In this document: piece by piece, positions 32,265-44,900 of the stretch
How positions within the stretch are numbered: the stretch's first letter is position 1
Layout of the letters: every line of letters begins with the position of its first letter
Assembly: GCA_026225945.1 (NCBI GenBank)
Contig: JAMJFZ010000107.1
Span: 47,048,501 to 47,112,500, forward strand
Source: Cricetomys ansorgei
Lineage: Eukaryota; Chordata; Mammalia; Rodentia; Nesomyidae
Direction: 5' to 3'
Length of the DNA stretch: 64,000 bases
The notes under the pieces: model-generated
Database searches by the model: none
Told to the model about the DNA's origin: nothing
What the model saw: the letters and a program-made list of their open reading frames with translations, nothing else
Made by a program: the position numbers and the translations under genes

Positions 32265-33795
32265 CAACTGAGAGAAAACATGAGATGCTTACCTTTAGGG
32301 ATCTGCATTACCTCCCTCAGAATAATTGTTTCCAGCTCCATCCATTTACATGCAAATTTCATAATTTCATTTTCTTAATAGCTGAATAAAATCCTGCTAT
32401 GTAAATGTACCACATTTTCACTATCCATTCATCAGTTGGAGGACACCTGGGCTGCTTCTAGTTCCTAGCTATGAATAGAGCAGCAATGAGCGTGGTGAAC
32501 TCATATCTTAACAGCAGAAGATAAAGTCTTTTGGGAATCCACTCAGGAGTGATATAGCTGGATCTTGTGGTGGATCTATTTCTAGCCTTTTGAGGAACCT
32601 TCACACTGGTTTCCACAGTGGCTGTACCAGTTATACTCCCCCAGCAGTGAATAAGTGTTCCTCTTTCCCCAAATCCGTGCTGACATGTGCTGTCATTTGT
32701 TTTCTTCCTCTTTTTTAACTTGGCCATTCTGAATGGTATTAGATGTAACCTCAAAGTAGTTTTAATTTGTATATCCCTGATGGCTAAGCATGCTAACATG
32801 TAAAAAAATGTTTCTCATCTATATTTATATCTCATGCTTTGAGAACTGTCTGTTTATTCCATGTTCCATTTTCAATTGGGTTGTTTGTTTTCTTGATGTT
32901 TCATCTTTTGAGTTCTTTGTATACTCTACATACTAATCCTCTATCAGACATGTAGCTGGTAAAGATTTTTTTTCCTATTCTGTAGATTGCCCCTTAACTC
33001 AAATGATCATGTTCTTTGACACAGCTTTTTAGTTTGATGGGGTCCCATATATCAATTTTGGATCTTAATGCCTTCACTTCTGGGATCCTATTCAGAATCC
33101 TATTCATATCCTATTCTTTCATGAGCCAATGACCTCTATGAGATTCAGGGTATCAATCAGGTCTTATGTTGAGGTCCTTGATCCATTTGGAATGGAATTT
33201 TCTTTTCAGGGTGAGAGATAAGAATCCAATTTTATCCCCCTACATGTAGCTATCCAGTTTGACTAGCACTATTTGTTGAAGAGGGCGTCTTTACTCAAAT
33301 ATATAATGTTGGCCTCTTTATAAAAAATCAGGTGTTTGAGGGAAGATGGGTTTTTGTGTAGGTCTTCAGTTCTAATCCATTGATCAATAATGAGTCTGAT
33401 TTTTGCTAGTGCCAGGCTGTTTTTTGTTTTTATTTCTATAGCTCTGTAGTGGAACTTGAGATCCGGGATGGTGATACCTCTAGTTTTTGTCATTGTTGTT
33501 CTTCAGGGTTGTTTTAGCTACTCTGTGTCTTTTGTATTTCCATATGAAATTCAACATTATTTTTCAATTTATGGAAAGAACTGTGTTGGAATATTGATGG
33601 GGATTATATTGAATCTGTAGATTGCTTTTGACAGGGTGTCCATTTTCATAATATTAAGCATACCAATCTATGAGCATGAGAGATCTTTCCATCTTCTGAT
33701 ATTTTCCTCTTTGTTTCTTTAGCACCTTAAAGGTTTCATTCCACAAGCTTTTCATGTTCTTGGTTAAATTTATTCCGAATTTTGTTTTTGAGTCA
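32265..33795 (-). mobile_element. L1 ORF2 3' part and 3' region, decayed
   Basis: Read as reverse complement, this is the end of an L1: TTTCCAGCTCCATCCATTTAC, GTACCACATTTTCACTATCC, GGTTTCCACAGTGGCTGTACC, TTGATTGCCC-type blocks, GTTGAGGTCCTTGATCCATTT and TGAATCTGTAGATTGCTTTTG. About 1.5 kb with many frame breaks. The short - strand frames at 32458-32799 and 33269-33493 are remnants of the reverse transcriptase polypeptide, not genes. Confidence 0.85.
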
Positions 33796-33799
33796 ATAG

Positions 33800-33880
33800 C
33801 CTCATACTCACAGAGATCCACCTGCCTCTGCCTTCCAAGTGCTGGAATTAAAGGTATGTGCTACTACTGCCTAGCTAAAT
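33800..33880 (-). mobile_element. B1 SINE fragment
   Basis: ACTCACAGAGATCCACCTGCC, CTTCCAAGTGCTGGAATTAAA and GTATGTGCTACTACTGCC are reverse-complement B1, abutting the L1. Confidence 0.85.
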
Positions 33881-33959
33881 AATTATTTTAAAATAAACAA
33901 TAATTCAAATAATCATAGTGCTCAAACTTTGCTAATCTTTGGAATCACCTGGAAGTTTT

Positions 33960-34115
33960 CAACACATTCAAGTGGCTCACACCTGTAATCATAGTTTAGG
34001 CTAGGATTGCCCTAATTTCAAGATAAGCCTGGGAAACAGAGTGAATTCCAGGCCAGTCTGTACTGCAGAGTGATTCCTGTCTAGATAAATAAATGCAAAA
34101 CAACAAACAAACAAA
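33960..34115 (+). mobile_element. B1/B4-like SINE
   Basis: AGTGGCTCACACCTGTAATC, AGATAAGCCTGGGAAACAGAG and ACTGCAGAGTGATTCCTGTC with a (CAAA)n tail. Diverged. Confidence 0.6.
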
Positions 34116-34514
34116 CAAAATAGAACCAAATAGAATTCTAGGGCTTTACTACTACTACTACCTTATAGACGTAGAATTTAAGGTTTGGACATGGAAGTTT
34201 TCTTTGTAAAGCTCCCTGCTCCTTCTGGTCCCAGTGAGTAATGAAGTTTGTACCATTGGTTTCGTTGTAAAAACAAGTAGAGAAAGTGATTGGTAAAAAG
34301 ATTAGCAGTCATATATTCGATCAGAATACAAATGGGCCTATAAACAATGAAGTTCATTCCAGCAGACTAGTATAGAAAACTCAAGATTGTGTAAACATCT
34401 GCTGTCGCTAGCTTCTAAAATTTTTGAAAAACTCATCATTGTGACAGAACCCAGAAGTTATTCTGAGTATGAGTAAAAGTTTTCAACAGGAGTCATCACG
34501 ACTTCAGGGTTGAT

Positions 34515-35045
34515 TAGAGAGTTTGAGGTATAGCTTAGTGGCAGAGAATTTCCCTAGGAGGCACAGGCTTCTCCTGGGTTTGGATCTTCAGCTCTGAAAA
34601 AGGCAATCTGAAGGAGGAAAGCTAGGTATTCCTAGGTAGAAGCAGGAGGGTCTTGAATGTGAAGTTGAAAGGACCGGCTGGGCTTCTGCCCTCCCGGGGT
34701 CTCAGGGCGAGGGGTGACCTCAAGGAAACAAGACTCCAGATCGATGTAGAATACAAAAGGCTTTTATTATCCAATGCATTGGGGTCATCTCTGACGTACT
34801 CTGGAAGTCAGAATAGGAGAAAATGACCCTGATGATCTTCCGCTAGACTTTTTAAAAGAGAGCAGGGAATCTCTCTGACTGGTCAGAACTCAGGATTGGC
34901 TTGTTGGCAACAAGGAGTTCTGGGAAAACAGAGAGGTTTATGGGATAGTGAGTACTTATATTAAATGGAGGTTAGTGCCTTTACTACTAGGGGCGCTGGA
35001 CTTTTCAAAGTCAGCCTGGGCTGCTTAATGAGACCTTGAAGGAAG
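34515..35045 (+). mobile_element. B4 SINE split by a solo LTR
   Basis: The ID part (GAGGTATAGCTTAGTGGCAG, CAGGCTTCTCCTGGGTTTGG) and B1 part (GAAGCAGGAGGGTCTTGAATG) stop at 34665. They resume at 35012 with CAGCCTGGGCTGCTTAATGAG. Removing the LTR and one AAGT restores a continuous B4. Confidence 0.8.
34666..35007 (-). mobile_element. Solo LTR with 4-bp target duplication (AAGT)
   Basis: The 342-bp element has near-perfect inverted ends (TGAAAGGACC at the left, GGACTTTTCA at the right) and AAGT on both sides (34662-34665 and 35008-35011). On the - strand a TTTTTAAAA-type box and AATAAAAGCC precede the 3' end, giving the U3-R-U5 order. A 4-bp duplication is typical of class I (gamma-type) elements. 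Confidence 0.85.
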
Positions 35046-35214
35046 TAGAGGAGGGAGGGGAGGGGAGGGAAGGAGAGGGTAAGGAGGAGAAGAGGAAGAA
35101 ACAACAACTACAGTGTTAACTTTCTCGCACAAATTTAATAAAGCAGGACTTACATCTTTACATTATCATGATTTCTTGCCTGCATATTAAAATATCAAGG
35201 AAAAGAGTGTACAG

Positions 35215-35325
35215 CACTTGGTAAACAAAGGCAGGTAGGTCTCTGTGCGTTCAAGGCCGGTCTAGCATACACAATGAGTTACAGTTCAACCAGAGGCTCC
35301 ATAGTGAGACCTTGTCTAAAGAGAG
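35215..35325 (+). mobile_element. B1-like SINE
   Basis: CAGCACTTGGTAAACAAAGG, CTGTGCGTTCAAGGCCGGTC and AGTGAGACCTTGTCTAAAG with a GA-rich tail. Confidence 0.75.
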
Positions 35326-35405
35326 AGGTGGGGGGAGGGAGAGAGGGGGGGTAAAGAGAGAGAGAACAGTGCGCACATCTCCTATTATAACGAGAGAGAG
35401 AGAGA
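35326..35405 (+). repeat. (GA)n-rich tract
   Basis: GGTGGGGGGAGGGAGAGAGG and repeated GAGAGAGAGA with a partial duplication of the CACCTCCTATTATAACG segment at 35375 and 35418. Confidence 0.8.
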
Positions 35406-35851
35406 ACAATGCATACACCTCCTATTATAACGTTCTTCTAAAAATAAAAATAGCTGTCCACATTAATCATTATCTTGTATTCATTTTACACATGCGTATT
35501 CAGGTATCTAAAAAACATTATCTCAAATTTCCACACTCCGGTAAGGTGGAAATAGGAACCTCATCTCCACATTACAGAACAGAAACCCTTCATTTTTCTG
35601 GTCCCAGGTTTTTCTGCATTAGAAGCCTGTCTGTTTGCACACTCTCATGAAGCAGCACATTCAAGCCCTTGATGAAACTGAACCCCTTTGTGTGTTTGTG
35701 CTATTGAGCAGGTTCAATTATCTCTAAACTTTGATGGGATTGATTGCCATCATTTTGTGTGGCAGATGGCTGAATGGCTAACCTTCAGGTGCTCTGGAGC
35801 TTTATCTGAACCAGTTGAGTCTGGTGTCATGAGTAATTCTTTTTCTTTCAG

Positions 35852-35922
35852 TGGGAAGAATGGGGGAGATTCAAAGCTTCATCCTGGTCACCATCACTCT
35901 GATACTTGGCAGGGAAAGCTGG
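35852..35922 (+). CDS. FGL1: FGL1 exon with start codon and signal peptide
   Basis: The acceptor is TTTTCTTTCAG ending at 35851 and the donor is GG|GTAAGC at 35923. The ATG at 35860 lies 8 nt into the exon. It encodes M1-W21 ([21 protein letters not shown]), a charged or polar start, a hydrophobic core and a cleavage region completed by the next exon. The ATG context (AAGAATGG, A at -3, G at +4) is favourable. The 8 nt before the ATG are 5' UTR, so at least one upstream non-coding exon must exist. The exon ends in phase 0. Confidence 0.93.
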
Positions 35923-38900
35923 GTAAGCCTCTTACGCATACTCTTGGATCTATAAGGCCTGCTTTGATATGGACTTTCTTTTTAGTTCCCAGAAAATGTA
36001 TTAACTTGCCGCTACTAAAACCTAAAAGTAGAAGGAATAAGAAACATGTGGAAACATGTGGCACACGATAACGCTTAAACTCTTTAAAAGTAAAAATCAG
36101 GATTCACAACAAATCAATTGAAATATTTTTAAGCTTGCTGCATTATTTCCTTTCTTGATTTTAAAACTGGCCATCATAGTTAGTATTGGTCTTGGGCCAA
36201 TATTGAATATTAGGGGCATATACTACCAAGATTATCCGAAGGTGATTTCAATGAATTTGTGTCTCCATTTATGAGTTCCAAAAAACTAACTTACTCAAAG
36301 TTCTGGGAAAAATAAAATGACTTTCTGGTTGAAATAGCATTCTGAAATGGGAATGGAAGACACAATTGAATTGAGGATTTATTCAGGTAATTAGCAACAT
36401 TTCTTTTCCATGAACATGAGATCACATTGCCTTGCAGGCCTTGGAGAAAGAGAACTGTTTGCAGGAGCAGGCAAGGCTAAGAGCTCAAGTACACCTGCTT
36501 GAGAGCCGGGTCAAACAACAGCACGCCATGATCACACAGCTCTTACGTGAAAAGGAAGTCCAGCTCCTGGATAAAGGACAGGAGAACAGTTTCATCGACC
36601 TTGGAGGCAAGCGGCAATATGCAGGTCAGAATTCTTTTTCTTAAAGGTTCCAACCTTTATGTCACACGTCCATATGTGGTGATGGCACCAGGTATTCAGG
36701 GGCTTTTTCTTTGTTCAGTTTTGTTTTGGGGCTTTTGTTTTCAACTCAGGACCTCACTATATAGCCCAGACTGTCCTGGTACTTAACTGTCTCAGCTTCC
36801 TCAAGTGCTGGGATTTCAGATGAGCTCCATACCACCCTCAGCTCACTTCACATCTTGCTAAAAAGCTATGCCTATTCCAAATGTAAGCAACACGACTCAC
36901 TCCATCAATTTAAAAATATCTTCTTCCATGTATTTTACCCTTTTCTCTCCAGTATGTGCCCAGCTATGATATGAATACTAAGTATTTGAGAATTTCTCTA
37001 TTTTATTAAGAAATCAGGACAACAGATTGTTAAATATTCACCCATAAAGGGCAGGTTATAATTGAGAACATTTATATTTAAACTTTGTTTTTATTTATGT
37101 CTTTCCTCCTTACATGTATGAAGTTTTCCCTTCTGCTTATTTTGAATCGTGTTTCTCTGTGTTATCTATTATACTCTTGAACCTGGATCAGGTTTGAACC
37201 AGTTAGATCTGGTTTGAACTGGTTTGAACCAGTTTGGTTTGGTTTGATGCGGCTTGTTCTGGTTTGAGCTGGTTTGAAGTGGTTACATCTGAACTGATTT
37301 AATCCAGTTTGATCTGGTCTAAATAGGTTTGATCCGGTTTGAACAGGCTTGATCCTGTTTGATCCAGACCATATCCACAAAACCAATGAGTAATAGGGGT
37401 CAGCTCAGGGAGAAAAGGTAAGATAGAGATGGCATTGAGGATGGAGGAAAATGCTATTGTTCAACTCCAAAGGCTCAGGGAAGGATGCTATCAAAAAAGT
37501 GAAATATTATGTGAGCTGGTTTACCACTGTTCTTATTGGTACTATCACAGCCTCTGTGTCACACAATAAATCCTTCATTGACGTCAGAGATTCCTGTAAA
37601 TGCTTCTTTGGAGTCAGTTATATCAGAACATGTTTCATGGGATGACTTTCTAATTTTTAAATTTAGAGCTGGGCATGGTGGTGCATGCCTTTAATCCCAG
37701 CCCTTGGGTGGCAGAGGCTCACAAATCTCTGTGAGTTTGAAGCCAGCCTGATCTACATAGTGAGTTCTAGGACAGCCAGGGCTACCCAGAGAAACCGTGT
37801 CTTGATAGAACAACAACACAACAACAAAAAATTAGAAGAGAAAACAGAAACATAACTTCTACTTCCTCTCTGGCATAGAAGTATTTGGCTCCAAATTTAG
37901 TCTTTTAGAATTAGGCTAGTGGCTAATGGCTAGTGCATATTTGTCATAATTTGGCCACCAGTTGACTACAGACTGAGGCAATATGTGTCATCGGTTGGCT
38001 ATTATTCCTGGTAGATTTGGCTTTTGCCTAGGTTCCCATCAACAGATTTATAGATGTATATGTGTACATATACACACAGAAAATGTTTTTCATACATAAA
38101 TAAGAACAAAGTCATGTCATTACAGAAAAACTGAGGGACCTGGAGATAAATCAGATTCAGAAAGATAAACGCTGTGTATTTTCTCTCACATGCATAACCT
38201 AGAAGTAATAATGTAGGCATGTAGAAAGGACTATTACACAAGAGAGGGCTGCTACACAAGGCAAGGGGACAAGAGTGGGAAATTCAGGCATGTATGACCA
38301 AAATGCACCACATAAGTGTATGAAATATGAGGAAAGATTCAGATTATCTATTTGAATACCACGTAAGCATCTTGTTAACACACACAAGGGACAGATAGCC
38401 ACAGCAGGCAATCGGAGGAGGCTTGTTATAGGTACTATAAATCCATTCTCTGTCTTGAGAGTTCTGGGGAGCAGAGCCTGGGAAACAACATGTACTAAGA
38501 AATAAAACAAGAAATCAGTTACTAGAAAATTAAGATAAAAATGTCAAGGTCAGAGCAGGATTGACTGTGCAAACAGGAGTAAGGTAGGTAAGTTATATGT
38601 GGTAGATATGTGTGTTATGATAATAAGATAAATAATGGATATTTTAGATTGTTGTTCCTGAATATAATAACAAACAAAAACAAAATCTTGAAGTCAATAT
38701 ATTTGCATTTAATATTCTTCATATGTGGTCCAGGCATGAAGAAGAAGAGGGAATAAAATCTGAAATACAGGTATAGTTTGATTATACTTTGGCTTTTAGC
38801 ATAGTTACACGGACTATGTACAATACAATAAATACATAATACAAATTCTAATAAAAATGTAATATAAGGACTGGAGAGATGGCTCAGCGGTTAAGAACAC

Positions 38901-41900
38901 TTCCTTTCACAGAGAATTTGGGTTCAATTCCCTGTACCCACATTGTGGTTCACATCTGTCCATTCCAATTCCAGGGGATCCAATGCTCTCCATGGGCACC
39001 AGACACACACATGGTACACATACATACATATATACCTGTATACATTAAATAAATCTTTAAAAATTAATTAATTAAAGTTAATTTAAAAATGTAATTTAAC
39101 ATAACATATTTATAATATATAAAACATTTGATATTGTGCTCACATCAAAGTTTATGTATTTGATGTCTTTAAATTAAAAAAATTTGTTCATGCATATGAT
39201 TTGCATAAATTAGATGTCTATGTTCTTATTTACAAGTCACTACGCTGTTACTAAATTAGTTACTCACCACATGTAGCAAACATCTAATTACATTCAGCCT
39301 AATCACTTTTGCAAATAATGTATAAATCACATATATATAGTATATAACTAAACTCTCTTTTAAGCACATGGAGGCTGATGACTTATTAATTAAAGGTTAT
39401 TGTATCAACTTCACATCCAATGGTGACAATAACAACACATCTGTTTGGCTAGTGACTCCTGTTTGGCTTATGACAGCTTCTGCAAGAACTTCTAGTCTTC
39501 ATGGCAGTTTCTTGAAGCAGTATGGGTAGAGGTTAAGGTGCATTCTTAAGATACCTGCTACAAAGTCCAACAGCCTTTTTGCTCTCTGTGACACCTGGAC
39601 AAACTTAACCACTTAAGTACTTAACCACTCTGTGTCTCATGTTCCTCCTCATAAAATGGGAATGACAACCCTTTTTAGGATTGGATGAGTTAAGGTTTTT
39701 AATATAACATTTAGCTTAAATAAATGTCATATATGCATGGACATTATCATCTATTCTCTCCTTTGCTTTTTAGAGGAGAGAGCCCACTCGCTCTATGTCA
39801 CAAGAATATTGCAGTCTCCAATGAGCCAGTATCTTTTTTCCTTCTTACTTTTCCTCTTTTGTCACCTGAAGATGAGGATGACTGTGGTTAGTAAGGCTAG
39901 TTCTGGAATGTCCCAGAATGCTCTGTGCATCCCTGTTGCTAGCCTTTAAAAAAATTAAGAATGTGAGGTACCCCAGGAGATGGTACATGACTATAACCCA
40001 AGAGCTAAGGACACTAGTGCAGAATTGGGATGTTAAGGCCAAACAGCTATTAAAAATAGGACGACCTGGAATATTTAGTTATACTCTCTCAAAACCCAAA
40101 CGAAGCAACAACATGGCTGCTGGGCAGAGGGAGTCATTTCTGGTCATTAGTTCTCAGTCTCGAGCTTCAGTCACCATTCTGAGACAAGAAAAAAATATTC
40201 TTGCTAAGCTTGGACGTTCCCTTATGAAGCGTTAGCACAGTCTTCTTTAAGCGGGTTACTTTCCCCACATCAGAGAAACTATTCATATCACTGAGTGTAA
40301 TGCAGTGTTGGTCAGAGAGACGCTCCCATGGGAAGGTTCCAGTGGTGTGCGAGCCTTCAAAAATCTTTACTTAAAAAGAATTCTATAAAGGGCTGGAAAG
40401 ATGGCTCAGTGCTTAAGAGCACATACTGCCCTTGGAAAGGACCTGAGTTTGGTTCCCAGCACTCAAGGCAGGCAGCTCACAACTGCCCACAGCTCCGCTG
40501 CAGGGGACCCCGTGCCCTCTTCAGACCTATACTCATTTACTCACTCGTGCATATGCCTTTCCATACAGAGATTCGCATGATTAAAAAAAAATAGGTAAAA
40601 CATCTACAATGTCCTATTGCTTCATGGCTTTTCTAACCTCTCCTTCTCCCACTTGTGTTCCAGCCGACTGAGTGGGTTGGCATGCTTCGAACACAACAAC
40701 TAGTTGATATTTTAAAACTATTTCTTATTTTCAATTTATGTGTATGCACGTGCATCTACCATGTGCGCAAGTACCAGAAGAGGACAGAACAGGGCATCTG
40801 ATTCCCGGGTACTGGAGTTACAGAAGGTTATGAGCCACCACGTGGATGCTGGGGACTGAACCTGGGTCCTCTGCAAGAGCTCGGAGTGCTCTTAACTGCT
40901 CAGCTACCACTTCGGTTTTTCTAACTCATATTTTTAATCTCCAGTTTAAGCCTTGTCTCTCCCACGACAAGCTTCTCAAATCGTTTGTTCTTTATGTTTG
41001 CTTTTTTTTTAATGTGCATTTGTTGACTTTTTAAATCTGCTTCTAATTTTTTTTTTTCTTCCATTAAAAGCTTTCCTCGGGATGTTTGTTGTGTTTGGCA
41101 TTTTCTTCTGGGGAGAAGGAAATTAAAACAACAACAACAACAAAGAACTCAGAGATGGCATGAAATAAAAACAAACAGAAAGTGTTGGCAGAAATCCCCA
41201 CACTTCATGAAGTTTTTCTGAAGCAAGTTAGAGTTAATTGTTTCCATATTTGCCTGGTAGAGAGTTGGAACCCTGTGAGCCTTTGCTGGGAGATCAGTTA
41301 TATACAAGGCGTTCTTTCCTAACCGAGGGAAAATGTGCTGACTTTAATAAAAGCCTTCTACGATATGCTTGACCACAAGGCATAGCTTTTAAATAACAAT
41401 TTAGTTAACATTTTCTTCTTGTTTAGTTACCTAACAGAATCCCTTTTATAACCCAGCATCATAAAGAACACTTGTGTTTTTGAATCTTGAAAGTAAATGC
41501 TTGAACAAAGCCTAAATCACTCCAAAGATCAACAGTTCACCAAGACAGTAGTGTGCAATTGAAGTCAGCTGTGTGACGTCTGTTTCTTTTCTGATTCCCT
41601 CAGCTCACCCAACTTAATAAATATGATATGTGTTTTATTTATTGACAATTTGGCAGCAAAATAACAAACTATAGAAATAATTTAAAAACAAGCAGTAAGA
41701 CTTATATGATTCAGCCATAAGACAATTTTTAAAGAGGAAATTAACAAAATGATAAACGTGAATAGTGAAAGAGATTTTTTTTTCATGTTATTTTCAGAAA
41801 TCTATCCCTGGCTATTCTCGAGACTACCTCTCTGTAGTGCTCCCTATTCCAGACGTCTGCAAACTTTCTGGGCATCTACATAATACTTTACCATATTCTA

Positions 41901-44900
41901 CAAGTCTGCTTAAATCAGCCTGGATTAGACCTAGTGGGTATTAGCTTGTCCCAACCCAAGTGGCTTAAGAAACGAGTATTCTTGGTGACAACCTGGTAGC
42001 TATTTAACTTTAAGAGCTGAAGAAACACCACGGCAAAGAAAAATGCAAGGATGAAAGGGGATGAGAGGAAGCATAAAAGCTCTCAACTTTTAACAAAAAC
42101 ATCTAAAAATGTGTGGATCGTTAGAAATTTCAGTGGCATATATAAAAAAATGTAGTGAAACTGAAAAGTTATAAAAATTCAGCAAGATCATTGTTTGGGA
42201 TCAGCCTGAAATGTTCACTGGCTAATAAGGCTTTAAGTCAAGATAATTCATCTCACAACATTTGTGTGACGTGTTTTATACTTGCATAGTTAATTCACTG
42301 GGCAGGTAAGTTCCACTATGCTTCCAATAAGCAACGACTCCCATTTAAGTGCAAAGCAATAAATGAAACACAAATGGTTTGGTTTTAACCTGCTTTACAC
42401 AAAAAATTTTAAATGATCCTTATCTCATTCATCCCCCTGCCCCCTCCCCCCAGGAAAGGAAACAAGATTTTCTGATTATCTACTGGAAGATGTACAAGAT
42501 GGCATCTTAAGAACTAATTCTGTATTCCATGTGTTCTTATCTGTCGCCACTGATATTGAATTTCACTCAGCAATTTCCTAAAAAAAAAAAAAAAAAAAAG
42601 ACCCACAACAAATGCTGTAATTGTCTTGTTTTGTAAACAGATTGTTCGGAGATTTACAATGATGGATTTAAGCAGAGTGGATTTTATAGAATCAAACCTC
42701 TCCTGAGCCAGGCAGAATTCTCTGTTTATTGCGACATGTCTGATGGAGGAGGATGGACTGTAATTCAGAGACGATCTGATGGCAGCGAGAATTTTAACAG
42801 GTAACTGCTTATGACGCCACATTATTGGGACTAGCAGATGGGAGGTTTGTGAGTGAAGCCTTCCTATTGTGCCTCAGACTTTTTAAGGTGACAGAATTTT
42901 ACTTTCTTGTTTTTAAGTACGAATACTGAGAGTGAGTAAACTTGTAAATCAAGAGAATATCGGAGACAAGAGGAGGTGGGGAATACCAAAGGGAGGCCGG
43001 GTGTCTATTTGTGTTTTACTAAAAACGAACGTTCAATGGAAACTTTTTTAGGAATTGGAATGACTATGAAAATGGCTTCGGAAACTTTGTTCAAAGCAAT
43101 GGTGAATATTGGCTGGGTAACAAAAATCTTCACCTACTGACTACCCAAGGTAAGTTTTGTCCTTCATACAGGAGGCAGGAGGTCTGAGATTCAATCTCCG
43201 GTCACCCGAAGCAAACAGAACCCATGTAGTATTTTCCACTACATCATAGTAAATAGGTAAATCAAATCAATATAAGGATACTTGCTGAGCCATAAGCCCA
43301 TTTGTAAAATGCTACTTAAAACAAGGAAGAGAGGATAAGAAACTAGGTTGGTGGGAACATATATTTTCTCATATATTTTCTACTCCTTGAAAGGAAATGT
43401 GTGGTTGAAATCACTTTTTAAAGACTTGACATATATATACTGACTGACACATATATACATATGTATATATGTATATGTGTGTGTATATATATATGTATAC
43501 ACACACACACATAATTTATCACTGCAATAATACCATGTGGTAAGCCATTTCTTCTAGCCTCTTGGGGGCTAGAGAAATGACTCAGCTCAAGAGCTCATAA
43601 TGCTCTTTCCAGCAGCCACATCCGGTAGCCGACGACTGCCTTTATAAAATGCCAACCCCATGGAATCCAGTGCTCTTTTCTGGCCTCTGAAGGCACCCCC
43701 ACGTGTGGCATTACTCACACAGACACCACATAGACACATAGAAATAAATCCTGAAAACATAAAATAGATATTTCAAAGTAAATTATGAACCTCTATTCAA
43801 TCCTCCTCATACATATTCATATTCATACATATTCAGAATTCGATATTTGTCTAAAATGTCATCTTTTATAACAATTTTTCAACATTTTATTTTTCATGTT
43901 CTTTTGCTTCCATCCATCACTCCCTTTAGTTGCTTATAGCTTGAGACTGTAATCAGCCACCTTTAGGTCTGGTACTCAATATGTCATAAAACACAGTTGT
44001 ATTGTCCAAGAAAACTCGCTAGATCACACTGGCCATGCAAAGGATTATTAGTTTGAGTCATACTTAGGATAACTACTGGCCAGTCTATATTCAAAACAGT
44101 CAGTAGGATACTAAGTATTACTGGGTTATTGTTTAAACTATGAAAATCCCGGGCTGGAATCCTAAGCATACGAAATTTAAACTTATTTTCAAGTTACTTT
44201 TATGCATATATTTCTGCTTGGATGGACACTGTCAACAAATTTGATTCCCCTTCATCTTTTCTTGCTTGGTGCTGGGTGTTGGAACCAGCCCCTTGCATGT
44301 GGTGAGCATGTGTTCTACCCAGATCTACACCTCCGACTCCATTCGTTTTCTCATTTGGTGTTCTGGCTGGTTACTTTACACAATATAGAGAAATGTATCT
44401 GTCAGTTTCATGCCTTACATCATATCATGGCTCAAATGAAAGAAATTGCCTTAGTCTTTATGTTCTTTAATTATGACAGCAGTTAAGGTTGCTCAAATCG
44501 TCCCTGAAAATAGCTTTATTCCTATTACCTAAGTTGTTTTCTTTTTTAAAAAAATACTGGAGTTACATACAATAAAACTAATTTTGAAATTATCTCTAAT
44601 TGCAAGTTTATCCATTTATTGAACAAAAAGAAACTTAGACATTTATTTACTTATTATTTATTTACTTATTTATTTATTGAAACAGGGTTTCTCTGTTGTA
44701 CCTCTGGCTGTCCTGGAACTCACTGTGTAGACCAGGCAGGCCTTGAACTCACAGAGATCCACCTGCCTCTGTCTCCTGAGTGTTGAAATTAAAGGCATGT
44801 GCCTTCACTGCCCAGCTTAGACAGTTATTTTTTTTTTTAAAGTGAAGTGTTGTCTCTTTGCTAACACAATGAATGAGTTTTGTGGGACAACTGACATATT

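Noticed and set aside
32458..33493. Short - strand frames resembling reverse transcriptase peptides
   Set aside because: Fragments of a decayed L1 ORF2 with many breaks, not an active element.
37162..37386. 74-codon repetitive frame on the - strand
   Set aside because: It is a reading of the GGTTTGAWCY minisatellite.
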